Below are positions 1-8,032 of a DNA stretch of 64,000 nt, piece by piece. The stretch spans positions 2,997,001 through 3,061,000 of the forward strand of contig NZ_JARRCW010000001.1 of the NCBI RefSeq assembly GCF_031501865.1. The letters are read 5' to 3'. Under the pieces are notes generated by a model that saw only the letters and a program-made list of their open reading frames with translations, searched no databases and had not been told where the DNA came from. The translations under genes were made by a program, and so were the position numbers. Each line of letters starts with the position of its first letter. Position 1 is the first letter of the stretch. The DNA is from Pseudovibrio sp. M1P-2-3. GTDB lineage: Bacteria; Pseudomonadota; Alphaproteobacteria; Rhizobiales; Stappiaceae.

Positions 1-80
1 TTTCCATCGATATAGGAAAATGAACGTACCAAGGCCTTGTCTATTATATCTACCCGCGCAGATAGAGCCGTTTCCGACAT
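1..80 (-). CDS. Aldehyde (succinate-semialdehyde type) dehydrogenase, N-terminal fragment cut by the window edge
   Basis: Reading leftward from an ATG at position 80, the frame is open to the window edge and gives 26 residues (MSETALSARVDIIDKALVRS then FSYIDG). A GGAGG ribosome site lies 7 bases before the ATG. The 'YIDG' segment resembles the N-terminal strand of NAD(P)-dependent semialdehyde dehydrogenases. In Ruegeria-type ectoine clusters asnC is followed by ssd, and DoeC (aspartate-semialdehyde dehydrogenase) plays the matching role in Halomonas. The position directly downstream of asnC therefore supports this call, but the family assignment rests on very few residues and on context. Confidence 0.5.
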   Translation of the reverse strand, partial: MSETALSARVDIIDKALVRSFSYIDG

Positions 81-168
81 GCAACATCCTCCGTCTTCAC
101 CAAGGACTGTGCCCGTTTCCAACAGAGGATGTGACCGAATTTACTGTCTGTTAAAGAGGAAACAACTG

Positions 169-648
169 TTAATCTGCATTGAAAAGTAGATCTAGCGGCG
201 GAACAGCATTTCCTTTAACCGGTTTCGTCACGATGTAGGTGAAATAGCGGGACAGTCCTATTTTTGCATCCAGCATCGCATCAATCAAACGCTGATACGC
301 ATCTATATCACGCGTTACAATTTGCATCAGGTAATCAAACCCTCCACCCAAAGCCCAGCATGAAACAACTTCATCATATCCTTGCATGGCTTTTTCAAAT
401 GCATAAAAACTTGCGGCTGTATGATCCGCAATTTCAGCAGCCACAAAAACCGTAACATGAGGTCCCAGTTTTTTAAGATTGATCCGCGCTCCATAGCTTT
501 CGATAAGGCCGGTTTTCTCCAATTTCCTTAACCGATCCCAGCAGGGGGTTGCAGATAATCCGATACGATCTGCCAGTGCTGATTTGGTAATGCGCCCTTC
601 AGAAGAAAGAACTCTCAAGATGTCCAGATCACGTTGATCAAGCTGCAT
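169..648 (-). CDS. asnC: Lrp/AsnC family transcriptional regulator of the ectoine catabolic operon
   Basis: 159 residues, the normal length for Lrp/AsnC proteins. An N-terminal helix-turn-helix (about residues 5-55, 'DLDILRVLSSEGRITKSALA', then 'LSATPCWDRLRKLEKTGLI') is followed by an AsnC ligand-binding (RAM) domain with a typical 'VVSCWALGGGFDYLMQI' segment. A GGAGCC ribosome site precedes the ATG. It is the penultimate gene of the eutB-uehABC-eutAC-asnC-ssd run. In Ruegeria pomeroyi and Halomonas (DoeX) the homologue activates ectoine catabolic genes in response to a pathway intermediate such as diaminobutyrate. The same role here is inferred from position, not proven. Confidence 0.85.
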   Translation of the reverse strand: MQLDQRDLDILRVLSSEGRITKSALADRIGLSATPCWDRLRKLEKTGLIESYGARINLKKLGPHVTVFVAAEIADHTAASFYAFEKAMQGYDEVVSCWALGGGFDYLMQIVTRDIDAYQRLIDAMLDAKIGLSRYFTYIVTKPVKGNAVPPLDLLFNAD

Positions 649-673
649 GGGGTGGCTCCAATATTCTAGCCTT

Positions 674-1657
674 TTAGCTCTGTATTTCAGCGCTTAAAGC
701 TGTCGCTCGGGTTTCAGCCAATGTGGCTATGGCCGTGTCTTGCACCCCAGTTCCGGTTAGATCACAAACGGTTATATCCTCTGCCGATCGGCGTCCCTGT
801 TTTTGGCCCGCAATAATTTCACCCAGCTCAACATAATTAGTTGTCTTTGTAACTGTACCCGCTTTGATAGCGGAACGTAGTTCTCCAAGTTTGATTGATT
901 GAGACAGGCGATCACATACGAAAAGTGTGGTTGCGGGAATAACACATGGAGCGAGTTCTGCTTTAAGTTCTGTATCCGAGCCCATTGTAGTAATATGCTG
1001 GCCAGGAGCTATCATTTTTGACGTGATTAGAGGTTTCTGGGAGGGGGTCGTGGTCACGACTATATCCGCCTGCTCCATAACCTGATCAATACTGCCAGTT
1101 ATGACTTCAATTCCCAAGCGGTTGGTGCAATCATGGGCACATTGCGCCGTTTTATCTGCATCACGCCCCCAAATAACAGCCCGTTTGATATTCCGAACCA
1201 GAGTTAGCGCTTCCAGCTGAAGACGGGCCTGCATTCCACTGCCAAGGATGCCAGCAGCTTCACTGTTTGCACGGGAGAGATGTTTGGCAGCAACAGCACC
1301 TGCCGCTGCTGTGCGGATGTCGGTCAAGTATCCATTATCCAGCAATAAGGCTTTGACTCTGCCGGTCTTTGCATCGAACAAGGTCATTAAACCATTCAAA
1401 CTTGGCAGGCCTATTTTGGGGTTGTCAAAAAAACCTAGGCTCATCTTAATCGCGAAACTGTCGATACCGGGCACATAGGCCGTTTTTACATCCACTTCCC
1501 CATTGTGGTCTGGCACATGAAAGCTCAGGATTGGGGGCATTACAACATCTTTTGTTGCAAGCAGATGAAATGCATTCTCAATACAAGCAACCGTATCTCT
1601 ATCTAAAGCGATGGCCCGTCGCAGCTCAGTTTCACTAAGAATTTTGATTTCAGACAT
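674..1657 (-). CDS. eutC: EutC, ornithine cyclodeaminase / mu-crystallin family protein for ectoine utilisation
   Basis: 327 residues, full length for the ornithine cyclodeaminase/mu-crystallin family. The Rossmann-type NAD(P) segment is visible at about residues 135-165 ('AAGILGSGMQARLQLEAL', then 'VIWGRDADK'), and the family motif 'DIRTAAAGAVAAKHL' precedes it. EutC is a standard member of ectoine catabolic clusters and is thought to act with EutB and EutA on hydroxyectoine-derived intermediates, but its exact reaction is not established. It follows eutA on the same strand and precedes asnC by 25 bases, so it is clearly in the operon. Without the neighbours it could only be called a generic cyclodeaminase-family oxidoreductase. 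Confidence 0.82.
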   Translation of the reverse strand: MSEIKILSETELRRAIALDRDTVACIENAFHLLATKDVVMPPILSFHVPDHNGEVDVKTAYVPGIDSFAIKMSLGFFDNPKIGLPSLNGLMTLFDAKTGRVKALLLDNGYLTDIRTAAAGAVAAKHLSRANSEAAGILGSGMQARLQLEALTLVRNIKRAVIWGRDADKTAQCAHDCTNRLGIEVITGSIDQVMEQADIVVTTTPSQKPLITSKMIAPGQHITTMGSDTELKAELAPCVIPATTLFVCDRLSQSIKLGELRSAIKAGTVTKTTNYVELGEIIAGQKQGRRSAEDITVCDLTGTGVQDTAIATLAETRATALSAEIQS

Positions 1658-1727
1658 AAGAGCTTAGATCCCTAGAAGTATTTGTAGTCACCTTGGCGAA
1701 AAAGATTCAGCTACCTCATTCCTACAT

Positions 1728-2516
1728 TCAATTATGCACCCTGTGTTGAAACAACTGTCCAAAACCTGAGGTGTTCTGATCACTGTTTAGATGCTGAAGG
1801 CAGCGCCATATCATGGCTTGATTAGAGGTCACAACTGGTCTGCCAATTTGCGCCTCTATCCTTTCAATGCACTTTGCAGCTCTAAGGCCCGTACAGGATA
1901 TAAACAGTGCCTGCGCAGATGGATCCATGACTGCACAAGCCGCATCAACGATAGTATTTTCACAAAGGCGCGCTATTTCGCGGTCATCATCAACTCCGAG
2001 ATAATTTGCACTGGCAATCTCTGGGCCGTTACCTGAAAAATAGTGGAGTAACTCATTTGAAATCGCAGAGGAATAAGGCGTTAACACGCTGATCCGGCTG
2101 ACATTCAATGCTTTAAACGCATCAAGGGCGGCTGAGCTTGGCGTTACAAATGGTGTGTTAGGTTTACCGGCATTCAAGTACTTACCAACTGCACGATCAC
2201 CTATAACGATGGAAGCTGAAGTACAGCTGTAAGCAATCACATCAACATCTTCACCGGGAAAAATCTGGGCAGCTGCCTCAGTTAGTCTTGGCCCTGTCGC
2301 CAGCAGGTTGTTTCGTGTCCCCGGGTTTTGGTAGTCAATCCGATTGGCATATACACCCACCTCATCAGGATTACACATGCGCATAAAATCGCATTCGCTG
2401 GTATGGTCTGTTGCCAAGACAACGAGACCGATCCGTTTTCTGACAGGCCTTGCGTCCAGTTCATTTTTTATCGGTGATCTGGCAGAAACAAATGGAACAA
2501 GGATGGATTTAAACAT
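1728..2516 (-). CDS. eutA: EutA, maleate isomerase / Asp-Glu racemase-like protein for ectoine utilisation
   Basis: 262 residues from the start chosen here. The open frame extends 17 codons further into uehC, but the ATG at 2516 begins the family-like 'MFKSILVPF' and leaves only a 13-base gap after uehC. The fold family (Asp/Glu/hydantoin racemase, maleate isomerase, arylmalonate decarboxylase) is indicated by two cysteine motifs, 'IAYSCTSASIVIG' (about residue 105) and 'ALFISCTGLRAAKCI' (about residue 205), which hold the paired catalytic cysteines. EutA is a regular partner of EutB and EutC in ectoine/hydroxyectoine clusters. A role in epimerising a hydroxyectoine breakdown product is proposed in the literature but not settled. 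Confidence 0.8.
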   Translation of the reverse strand: MFKSILVPFVSARSPIKNELDARPVRKRIGLVVLATDHTSECDFMRMCNPDEVGVYANRIDYQNPGTRNNLLATGPRLTEAAAQIFPGEDVDVIAYSCTSASIVIGDRAVGKYLNAGKPNTPFVTPSSAALDAFKALNVSRISVLTPYSSAISNELLHYFSGNGPEIASANYLGVDDDREIARLCENTIVDAACAVMDPSAQALFISCTGLRAAKCIERIEAQIGRPVVTSNQAMIWRCLQHLNSDQNTSGFGQLFQHRVHN

Positions 2517-2529
2517 CGAATGGTCTTTC

Positions 2530-3819
2530 TTATTTCGAAAAGGCCAGATCACGCAGAAACAAAGCAATCTGCGGAAAGAAAATCAGCGCGACAGAGACGC
2601 CGATCAACATGAAGATAAACGGAGGCGTACCGCGTATGACTTCAGCATAAGGGCGTTTGAAGACTGCGATGGCAGTAAAAATATCGCATCCAAATGGCGG
2701 GGTAGCGGAACCTATTGCAACTTGCAAAGTGATGATGATCCCAACCAAAACGGGATCCAGCCCAACCGCCTTAACAACTGGCGCGAAAATAGGGACGAGC
2801 ACCAAGATAACTACAACGGGGTCTACAAACATACAGCCAATGAAGAAGGCCAGAGAGATAACGAACAGGATGCCGATCGCCCCCATATGGGTGATGCCGA
2901 TAGCACTCAAAATTTCCTGTGGGACTTGCGCAAAAGAAATTACCCATGAAAATGCTGCACCTGCCGCAACCAAAATAAAGACGACAGCGGTGATCAATCC
3001 GGTCGATTGAGCCGTTGAGTAAACGTCCGCAAAAGACATGGACCGGAAAACGAAAACTTCCAGAACCAAAGCATAAAGGACACATACAGCTGCAGCTTCA
3101 GTTGGGCTGAACACTCCCCCATAAATGCCACCGATTATAATCAGCGGAAACCCCAAGGGCCACAATGCATTACGAAGTGCCATAAAACGCTCTGACCAGC
3201 TTGTTTTGGGTTCGGTCGCTACGTTATTTCGCACAGCATAAAGGTAGCTGTAGGTCGAGAATAGAACTAGAATGAGCAGTCCGGGCCCTATTCCGGAGAT
3301 AAATAGTTCAGCAATGGATGTATTTGAAACAACGCCATAAATGATCATCCCTATTGATGGAGGGATCAAAAACGCGATGTCGCTGGCGTTGACGATCAAA
3401 GCCAGAATAAAGCTGTCTTTATAACCTGCCTTAAGCATACGTGGGCGCAGTGGCGACCCGATAGCAACAACAGTTGCCTGAGTGGAACCGGACACCGCGC
3501 CAAACATGGTGCAAGCCATTGCTGTTGAGATTGCAAGACCACCACGCATGTGGCCAACAAATGCCATGACCAGATCAATCAAACGGCTTGCTGACTGTCC
3601 TCGTGTCATTATGTCCGCAGCGAAGATGAACATGGGAACGGCAATGAGTGATGCTGGACGAATACCTGCCACCATTTGCTGGACCATCGTTTCCATTTGC
3701 CCGAAACCACCGAACATCATCAAGAAACCGATGAAGCTCCCTGCGATCAACGGGATCATCATTGGAAATCCAAGAAGGAGGAGCACGATCATACTAAGGA
3801 AGATTGTTGCCGCCATCAC
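2530..3819 (-). CDS. uehC: UehC, TRAP transporter large permease (DctM type)
   Basis: 429 residues, the usual DctM length, and extremely hydrophobic with about 12 predicted membrane segments spread over the whole chain. It begins with 'MMAATIFLSMIVLLLLGFPM', typical of DctM subunits, and contains the family-like 'PPSIGMIIYGV' and 'ATPPFGCDIFTA' segments. It forms the sodium-coupled permease of a tripartite ATP-independent transporter with UehB and UehA, encoded upstream in the order SBP - small - large. In Ruegeria the uehABC system imports ectoine and 5-hydroxyectoine. The substrate here is inferred from the eut genes on both sides. Confidence 0.88.
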   Translation of the reverse strand: MMAATIFLSMIVLLLLGFPMMIPLIAGSFIGFLMMFGGFGQMETMVQQMVAGIRPASLIAVPMFIFAADIMTRGQSASRLIDLVMAFVGHMRGGLAISTAMACTMFGAVSGSTQATVVAIGSPLRPRMLKAGYKDSFILALIVNASDIAFLIPPSIGMIIYGVVSNTSIAELFISGIGPGLLILVLFSTYSYLYAVRNNVATEPKTSWSERFMALRNALWPLGFPLIIIGGIYGGVFSPTEAAAVCVLYALVLEVFVFRSMSFADVYSTAQSTGLITAVVFILVAAGAAFSWVISFAQVPQEILSAIGITHMGAIGILFVISLAFFIGCMFVDPVVVILVLVPIFAPVVKAVGLDPVLVGIIITLQVAIGSATPPFGCDIFTAIAVFKRPYAEVIRGTPPFIFMLIGVSVALIFFPQIALFLRDLAFSK

Positions 3820-3828
3820 CTAGCCCCT

Positions 3829-4392
3829 CTAAATCTCGATTTCATCTTCTTCATAGCCTTCCAGCATGTGGGTCGAGAGATACACGTCAGGGGCTGTCAA
3901 ATTCTTGATGGCAGTCAGCAGGTACTGTGTCCCTGTCATGAAAAATCCAACAGGAACCCAAACAAGAATAATCCAAACAGGAATTTGAAGCGCAGGCAAT
4001 ACTCGGCCACGTGATGCCTGAGTATCTATGTAGTTGACCGAATAGTAGCAAAGTAGAAACAGGAAGGCTGCGGTGACAAGCGAGATAATCACCATCATCA
4101 CCTTGCGGTATCGAGAAGGCATTTCGTCATAAATCGCGCTCATGCGAATATGTCGGCCATGGCGCGCGGCGTAACTGATGCCCGCAAACGTGATCAGAAT
4201 GATCAGTATACGGTTCAGTTCTTCGGAAAAGAATATGGAATTTCCAAGAAGAAATCGCCCGAGCACATTGGCGATCGTGTTTGTTGCCATCAGCAATACA
4301 CCCACAGCCAAAAGTGCGGACTCGATGCGACTAATGCTTCTGTCAATAACTCCCAGAATGCCCGGTAAATCTGATTGGTGCCGATTGCTCAT
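3829..4392 (-). CDS. uehB: UehB, TRAP transporter small permease (DctQ type)
   Basis: 187 residues with four hydrophobic segments, the DctQ pattern. Visible family features are '[20 protein letters not shown]' followed by '[20 protein letters not shown]'. The open frame reaches 5 codons further to a TTG, but the ATG at 4392 (MSNRHQSD) is preceded by a purine-rich GGCGGTGGG and is preferred. It sits 9 bases before uehC and about 80 bases after uehA. It is the membrane partner of UehC in the ectoine TRAP transporter. Confidence 0.85.
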   Translation of the reverse strand: MSNRHQSDLPGILGVIDRSISRIESALLAVGVLLMATNTIANVLGRFLLGNSIFFSEELNRILIILITFAGISYAARHGRHIRMSAIYDEMPSRYRKVMMVIISLVTAAFLFLLCYYSVNYIDTQASRGRVLPALQIPVWIILVWVPVGFFMTGTQYLLTAIKNLTAPDVYLSTHMLEGYEEDEIEI

Positions 4393-4470
4393 CCCACCGC
4401 CTTGCAACTTATGAAAAGAGCCGAGCGGGATTTACCGCTCAGCATAAATAGATCTGGTTCCAACGGCTTT

Positions 4471-5490
4471 TTAGTCCGCAGTAGCCACCAAATCAGCTTT
4501 CAATTGCGCAAGAATTTTCTTTCCACTGTCGCCAGTCATTTCAATGAATGTGTTTTCAACTTCCAACGCAGCCTCTTTAAAGCAGCCCCGCTCTTCTTCT
4601 GTAAGAACAGTAACAGTCATCTCCGGTTTGGCTTCCAGAATTTTAGCAAGCTCAGTTTCACCAGCTTGTTTCTGGTAGACAACGGTGTGGTCATAAGCTG
4701 CCGCGGCTGCTTTTTGAATAACTTCCTGATCCTCTGAACTTAGGCCATCATAAAAGTCTTTGTTTGCCATTACAGCGGTGGTGAAGTTGTTGTGTCCGGC
4801 ATAAGTGATGTAATCGGTGACTTCATATATTTTGGTCGAATAAAGGAAAAATGTCGGGTTTTCCTGACCTTGAATAAGGTTGGTTTGCAGGCCCCCATAC
4901 ACTTCACCCCATGGCAGAGGCGTTGGGCTGGCGCCGAAAACGCGATAACTTTCAACCAAAAGTGGGTTGGACATGACGCGGAATTTGACTTCATCGAGAT
5001 CGGAGCATGTCTTAACCGGCGTTTTAGTGGTCATTGCCACTTCGCCTTCAGGGAACATGTTGAGCAGCTCCAGCCCTTTTTCCGCATACAGCGGCTTGAA
5101 TAACTGGTTGATCGCTTTACTTTCGCGGTAGAAGCGCGCCAGATGGTTTTGGTCTGTTGGTAGAAGATACGGCACAAAAAAGACCTGAGCTTCCGGGATC
5201 AAAGCACCAGTAAAGCCCGGAGACTGATCTACAAACTGCAATATGCCATCTTGCGTTTGTTCCATGATGTCCGTGGATTCTCCAAGTGTTCCATAGGGAA
5301 ACAGCTGGATTTCATGGTCAGAATTTGCTTCGATTTCTGCCTTGAACTTTTGCGCGTAAACCCCTTGAACATCAGTCATTGCCTCTTCAAAAGCATAGCG
5401 CCACGTATCAGCTTGAACCGATCCCGTTGCAGCAAGCACCAACCCCATTGCGGCACAGGACTTCATTGCTCTTTTAAAAATATTTGTCAT
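4471..5490 (-). CDS. uehA: UehA, TRAP transporter periplasmic substrate-binding protein (DctP type)
   Basis: 339 residues with a cleavable signal peptide (basic 'NIFKRAMK', hydrophobic core, cut after 'GSVQA'). The mature part follows the DctP plan: 'WRYAFEEAMTDVQGVYAQKF', 'FPYGTLGE', and the family region 'VKFRVMSNPLLVESYRVFGA' then 'PTPLPWGEVYGGLQTNLIQG' around residues 170-215. The arginine in 'KFRVM' corresponds to the residue that binds the substrate carboxylate in this family. It captures the solute in the periplasm and hands it to UehBC. Ectoine/hydroxyectoine is the expected ligand because the gene sits between eutB and the rest of the eut genes. Confidence 0.88.
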   Translation of the reverse strand: MTNIFKRAMKSCAAMGLVLAATGSVQADTWRYAFEEAMTDVQGVYAQKFKAEIEANSDHEIQLFPYGTLGESTDIMEQTQDGILQFVDQSPGFTGALIPEAQVFFVPYLLPTDQNHLARFYRESKAINQLFKPLYAEKGLELLNMFPEGEVAMTTKTPVKTCSDLDEVKFRVMSNPLLVESYRVFGASPTPLPWGEVYGGLQTNLIQGQENPTFFLYSTKIYEVTDYITYAGHNNFTTAVMANKDFYDGLSSEDQEVIQKAAAAAYDHTVVYQKQAGETELAKILEAKPEMTVTVLTEEERGCFKEAALEVENTFIEMTGDSGKKILAQLKADLVATAD

Positions 5491-5532
5491 AACGCCCTCT
5501 TAGATTTTAGAAATACTTGGTCTTTAATTGGC

Positions 5533-5551
5533 ACGGCGTCTTGTGCGCCGT
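5533..5551 (-). promoter_or_regulatory. Intercistronic stem-loop between eutB and uehA
   Basis: ACGGCG and CGCCGT form a perfect 6-bp stem around a 7-base loop in the 103-base gap between the eutB stop and the uehA start. There is no strong U run on the minus strand, so this looks more like an mRNA-processing or 3'-end-protecting hairpin than a full terminator. It could let the transporter mRNA, especially the binding protein, accumulate apart from eutB. Confidence 0.35.
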
Positions 5552-5593
5552 TTGTTATCAAAAAGTGAATTTACTAAGTGTTCTGCGGCAGCC

Positions 5594-6601
5594 TCAGGCA
5601 TCATAGGCAACACCTTTGACTTGCAATTCCCCAATTGTAACGTCCTGCCCCATCATGATGCGTGCAAACGTTGGCATATCAAGGTTTCGGCCCGTGATAA
5701 TTGTAGCAACAGGCCCGTTCAGCACTGGAACTTTTCCCGCTAGAACAGCCGCTATGCCAACAGCCGATGCCCCTTCTGCCACGATGCGATCTTCATAAAA
5801 CATCACCTGCATTGCACGGCGAATTTCATCTTCCGTTACAAGTATGTAGTCATCAAGCAGATCACGGCAAATTGGAAAAGAAAGGCGGTTATGAAGGCCA
5901 ATGCCTCCACCCAGAGAGTCAGCCAGAGACGAAAACTCAGGAATCTGAACCGGTGTATTTGCTTTAACGCTTTCATACATGGCTGCCCCGCGGTCCATAG
6001 TAATTCCAATTACGCGGATATCCGGGTTGATCGCTTTAGCAGCCGTTGCCACTCCCGCAGCAAGCCCTCCCCCAGACAGCGGCACTAAAATTGTTTCCAA
6101 ATCCGGGCAAACCTCAAGCATCTCCAACCCGATCGTACCTTGCCCGCCAATGACAAGAGGGTCATCAAATGGAGAGATTTCAACCAGCCCTTCAGCTTCG
6201 CACAGGCGCTGACTTTCGCACATAGCTTCATCTTGTGTTGTACCGATGATACGAACCTCAGCTCCCAACGCTCGGATAGCATCGACTTTGGCCTTGGGAA
6301 CCAATGAAGACATGCACACAGCAGCTCGAATGCCACGCTTCTTGGCAGCAAACGTTACAGCCCGACCATGATTACCCGTTGAACAGCATGTTACACCGCG
6401 CACATCATCACCAAGCGCCATCACCGCAGAGACTGCCCCGCGCAGTTTGAACGCACCAACAGGCTGCATATTTTCCATTTTCATTAGAAATTCCTGCCCG
6501 CAAAAGTCCGACATGAAAGGAGAAGGAATAAAGGGCGTATGGTCAGCAATTCCCTTTATTCGTGTCCGGGCAGAAAAAATGTCTGCAAGTGTGAAAGTCA
6601 T
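5594..6601 (-). CDS. eutB: EutB, PLP-dependent threonine dehydratase-like enzyme for hydroxyectoine utilisation
   Basis: 335 residues, fold-type II PLP enzyme of the threonine/serine dehydratase family. The Schiff-base lysine is in 'MQPVGAFKLRGAVSAV' (about residue 53), followed by the 'CCSTGNHGRAVTFAAK' substrate loop and the glycine-rich phosphate-binding 'VPLSGGGLAAGVATA' (about residue 175). No C-terminal ACT regulatory domain is present, as in catabolic members. EutB is annotated as a hydroxyectoine utilisation dehydratase and marks clusters able to use 5-hydroxyectoine. It is the first gene of the leftward operon and diverges from eutD across a 243-base promoter region. Confidence 0.85.
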   Translation of the reverse strand: MTFTLADIFSARTRIKGIADHTPFIPSPFMSDFCGQEFLMKMENMQPVGAFKLRGAVSAVMALGDDVRGVTCCSTGNHGRAVTFAAKKRGIRAAVCMSSLVPKAKVDAIRALGAEVRIIGTTQDEAMCESQRLCEAEGLVEISPFDDPLVIGGQGTIGLEMLEVCPDLETILVPLSGGGLAAGVATAAKAINPDIRVIGITMDRGAAMYESVKANTPVQIPEFSSLADSLGGGIGLHNRLSFPICRDLLDDYILVTEDEIRRAMQVMFYEDRIVAEGASAVGIAAVLAGKVPVLNGPVATIITGRNLDMPTFARIMMGQDVTIGELQVKGVAYDA

Positions 6602-6680
6602 ATCAGCCGTTTTTACAAGTTGAGGGAGGCTCAGTTACCACCTCAAAACAGGTGCTATTGAGACCTTAAGTACAAACACT

Positions 6681-6694
6681 TGATGTATACAACA
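6681..6694. promoter_or_regulatory. Candidate GntR/FCD operator 1
   Basis: TGATGTATACAACA is a near-perfect 14-bp palindrome (TGATGTA / TACAACA, one mismatch). Its last 11 bases, TGTATACAACA, recur exactly at 9350-9360 before the GntR gene. FCD-type GntR regulators commonly bind TTGTATACAA-like palindromes, so this fits the regulator encoded at the end of the rightward arm. Binding is inferred from the repeat and the family, not shown. Confidence 0.6.
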
Positions 6695-6807
6695 TGATTG
6701 AAATTTTCATACAGTCAACAATAAAATTGCTTTTACGCGAACAAAATAGCAATATTAATACTTGCATCTCTGGTTATTTTGGATCTAACTGGATGGAAAA
6801 TATGTAG

Positions 6808-6817
6808 TTGTGTACAA
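6808..6817. promoter_or_regulatory. Candidate GntR/FCD operator 2 near eutD
   Basis: TTGTGTACAA has TTGT/ACAA arms around GT and differs from the TTGTATACAA type of core by one base. It lies about 27 bases before the eutD start, where a repressor would block transcription or early elongation. Confidence 0.4.
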
Positions 6818-6844
6818 ATTGAACTCCAAGCCATGAGGTAAACG

Positions 6845-8029
6845 ATGGGTTTGCAGAACGTTCCATTCAGCAAAGCCGAATATGACCGCCGTCTCGCCAA
6901 AACCCGTAGCGCTATGGTATCAGCTGGTATCGACGTTCTGTTCGTCACCGACCCTTCAAACCAAGCGTGGTTGACTGGTTATGACGGCTGGTCATTTTAT
7001 GTTCATCAAGGCGTCATCTTACCCATGGAGGGCGAACCTTTGTGGTGGGGCCGCATTCAAGATGCCAATGGAGCACGCCGCACGGTTTGGATGAGTGATG
7101 ATCAAGTGCTTGGTTACGCAGATCAATACATTCAATCGACAACCTGTCATCCGATGGAAGATTTGGCACAACACCTACAAAAGATGGGTTACTCCACATC
7201 TCGAATCGGCGTGGAAATGGAGAACTACTATTACTCTGCCAAGGCACATGCGGTTCTAACCGCGCAATTGCCCAGTGCACATCTGATAGATGCCACAGCG
7301 CTGGTCAACTGGCAGCGCGGAGTGAAGTCTGAGGAAGAACTGGTTTTCATTCGCAAAGCAGCACGGATATCGGAGACAATTATCGGAATCGCGCTGGAAA
7401 AAGCTGAACCGGGTCTACGAAAAAACGAACTGGTTGCCGACATTTGCCACGCAGGCATCATGGGCACTGGTGAAGATTGGGGCGACTATCCAGCAATAGT
7501 CCCACTCACCCCTTCCGGACTTGATGCAACTGCACCGCATCTAACATGGAATGGCAATCAGATGGAAACTGGCGGAATTACGTTTTTCGAGCTCTCAGGT
7601 TGCTACCGCCGCTATCACGCCCCCCTATGCCGCTCCGTCTTCTTAGGCAAGCCACCTCAAACAATGCTCGATGCATCAGCTGCCCTAACTGACGGTCTGG
7701 AAGCTGGCTTGATAGCTGCAAAGGCGGGAAATCGAGCCTGCGACGTGGCAAACGCCCTCAATGAAGCATTGACAAAAGTGGGCATTGAACGCGGCGGACG
7801 CTGTGGTTACCCAATTGGCTTGAGCTACCCACCTGATTGGGGGGAACGCACTGTATCCCTTCGGCCAACAGACGAAACGATCCTCCTGCCAGGAATGACC
7901 TTCCACTTCATGCCTGGCCTTTGGCTGGATGATTGGGGCCTTGAAACCACTGAAACTATTCTCATTTGCGAAACAGGTCCGGCAGAAGCCCTGTGCAATG
8001 TTGAGCGAAAATTGTTTGTGAAGGACTGA
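6845..8029 (+). CDS. eutD: EutD/DoeA, ectoine hydrolase (M24 creatinase/aminopeptidase P family)
   Basis: 394 residues. An N-terminal creatinase-like domain (about 1-160, with 'VLFVTDPSNQAWLTGYDGWSF') precedes a pita-bread M24 domain (from about 165, 'EELVFIRKAARISE', through 'GITFFELSGCYRRYHAPLCR' and 'GMTFHFMPGLWLDDWGLETT'). DoeA/EutD opens the ectoine ring to N-acetyl-diaminobutyrate without depending on the usual M24 metal ligands, and several classical ligand positions do look altered here. A GAGGT ribosome site precedes the ATG. It is the first gene of the rightward arm and is followed after 3 bases by the deacetylase gene. Confidence 0.87.
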   Translation: MGLQNVPFSKAEYDRRLAKTRSAMVSAGIDVLFVTDPSNQAWLTGYDGWSFYVHQGVILPMEGEPLWWGRIQDANGARRTVWMSDDQVLGYADQYIQSTTCHPMEDLAQHLQKMGYSTSRIGVEMENYYYSAKAHAVLTAQLPSAHLIDATALVNWQRGVKSEEELVFIRKAARISETIIGIALEKAEPGLRKNELVADICHAGIMGTGEDWGDYPAIVPLTPSGLDATAPHLTWNGNQMETGGITFFELSGCYRRYHAPLCRSVFLGKPPQTMLDASAALTDGLEAGLIAAKAGNRACDVANALNEALTKVGIERGGRCGYPIGLSYPPDWGERTVSLRPTDETILLPGMTFHFMPGLWLDDWGLETTETILICETGPAEALCNVERKLFVKD

Positions 8030-8032
8030 TCT

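Larger units (their letters stand above)
6602..6844. promoter_or_regulatory. Divergent eutB/eutD promoter region
   Basis: This 243-base noncoding stretch separates the two diverging arms of the ectoine locus. It is AT-rich and holds two palindromic GTATACAA-like sites (listed separately at 6681-6694 and 6808-6817), as well as a partial GTACAA at 6669-6674. Promoter boxes could not be assigned with confidence. Confidence 0.6.

Noticed and set aside
2344-2949. 201-codon open frame on the plus strand
   Set aside because: Antisense to eutA and uehC; composition is that of reversed membrane-protein codons.
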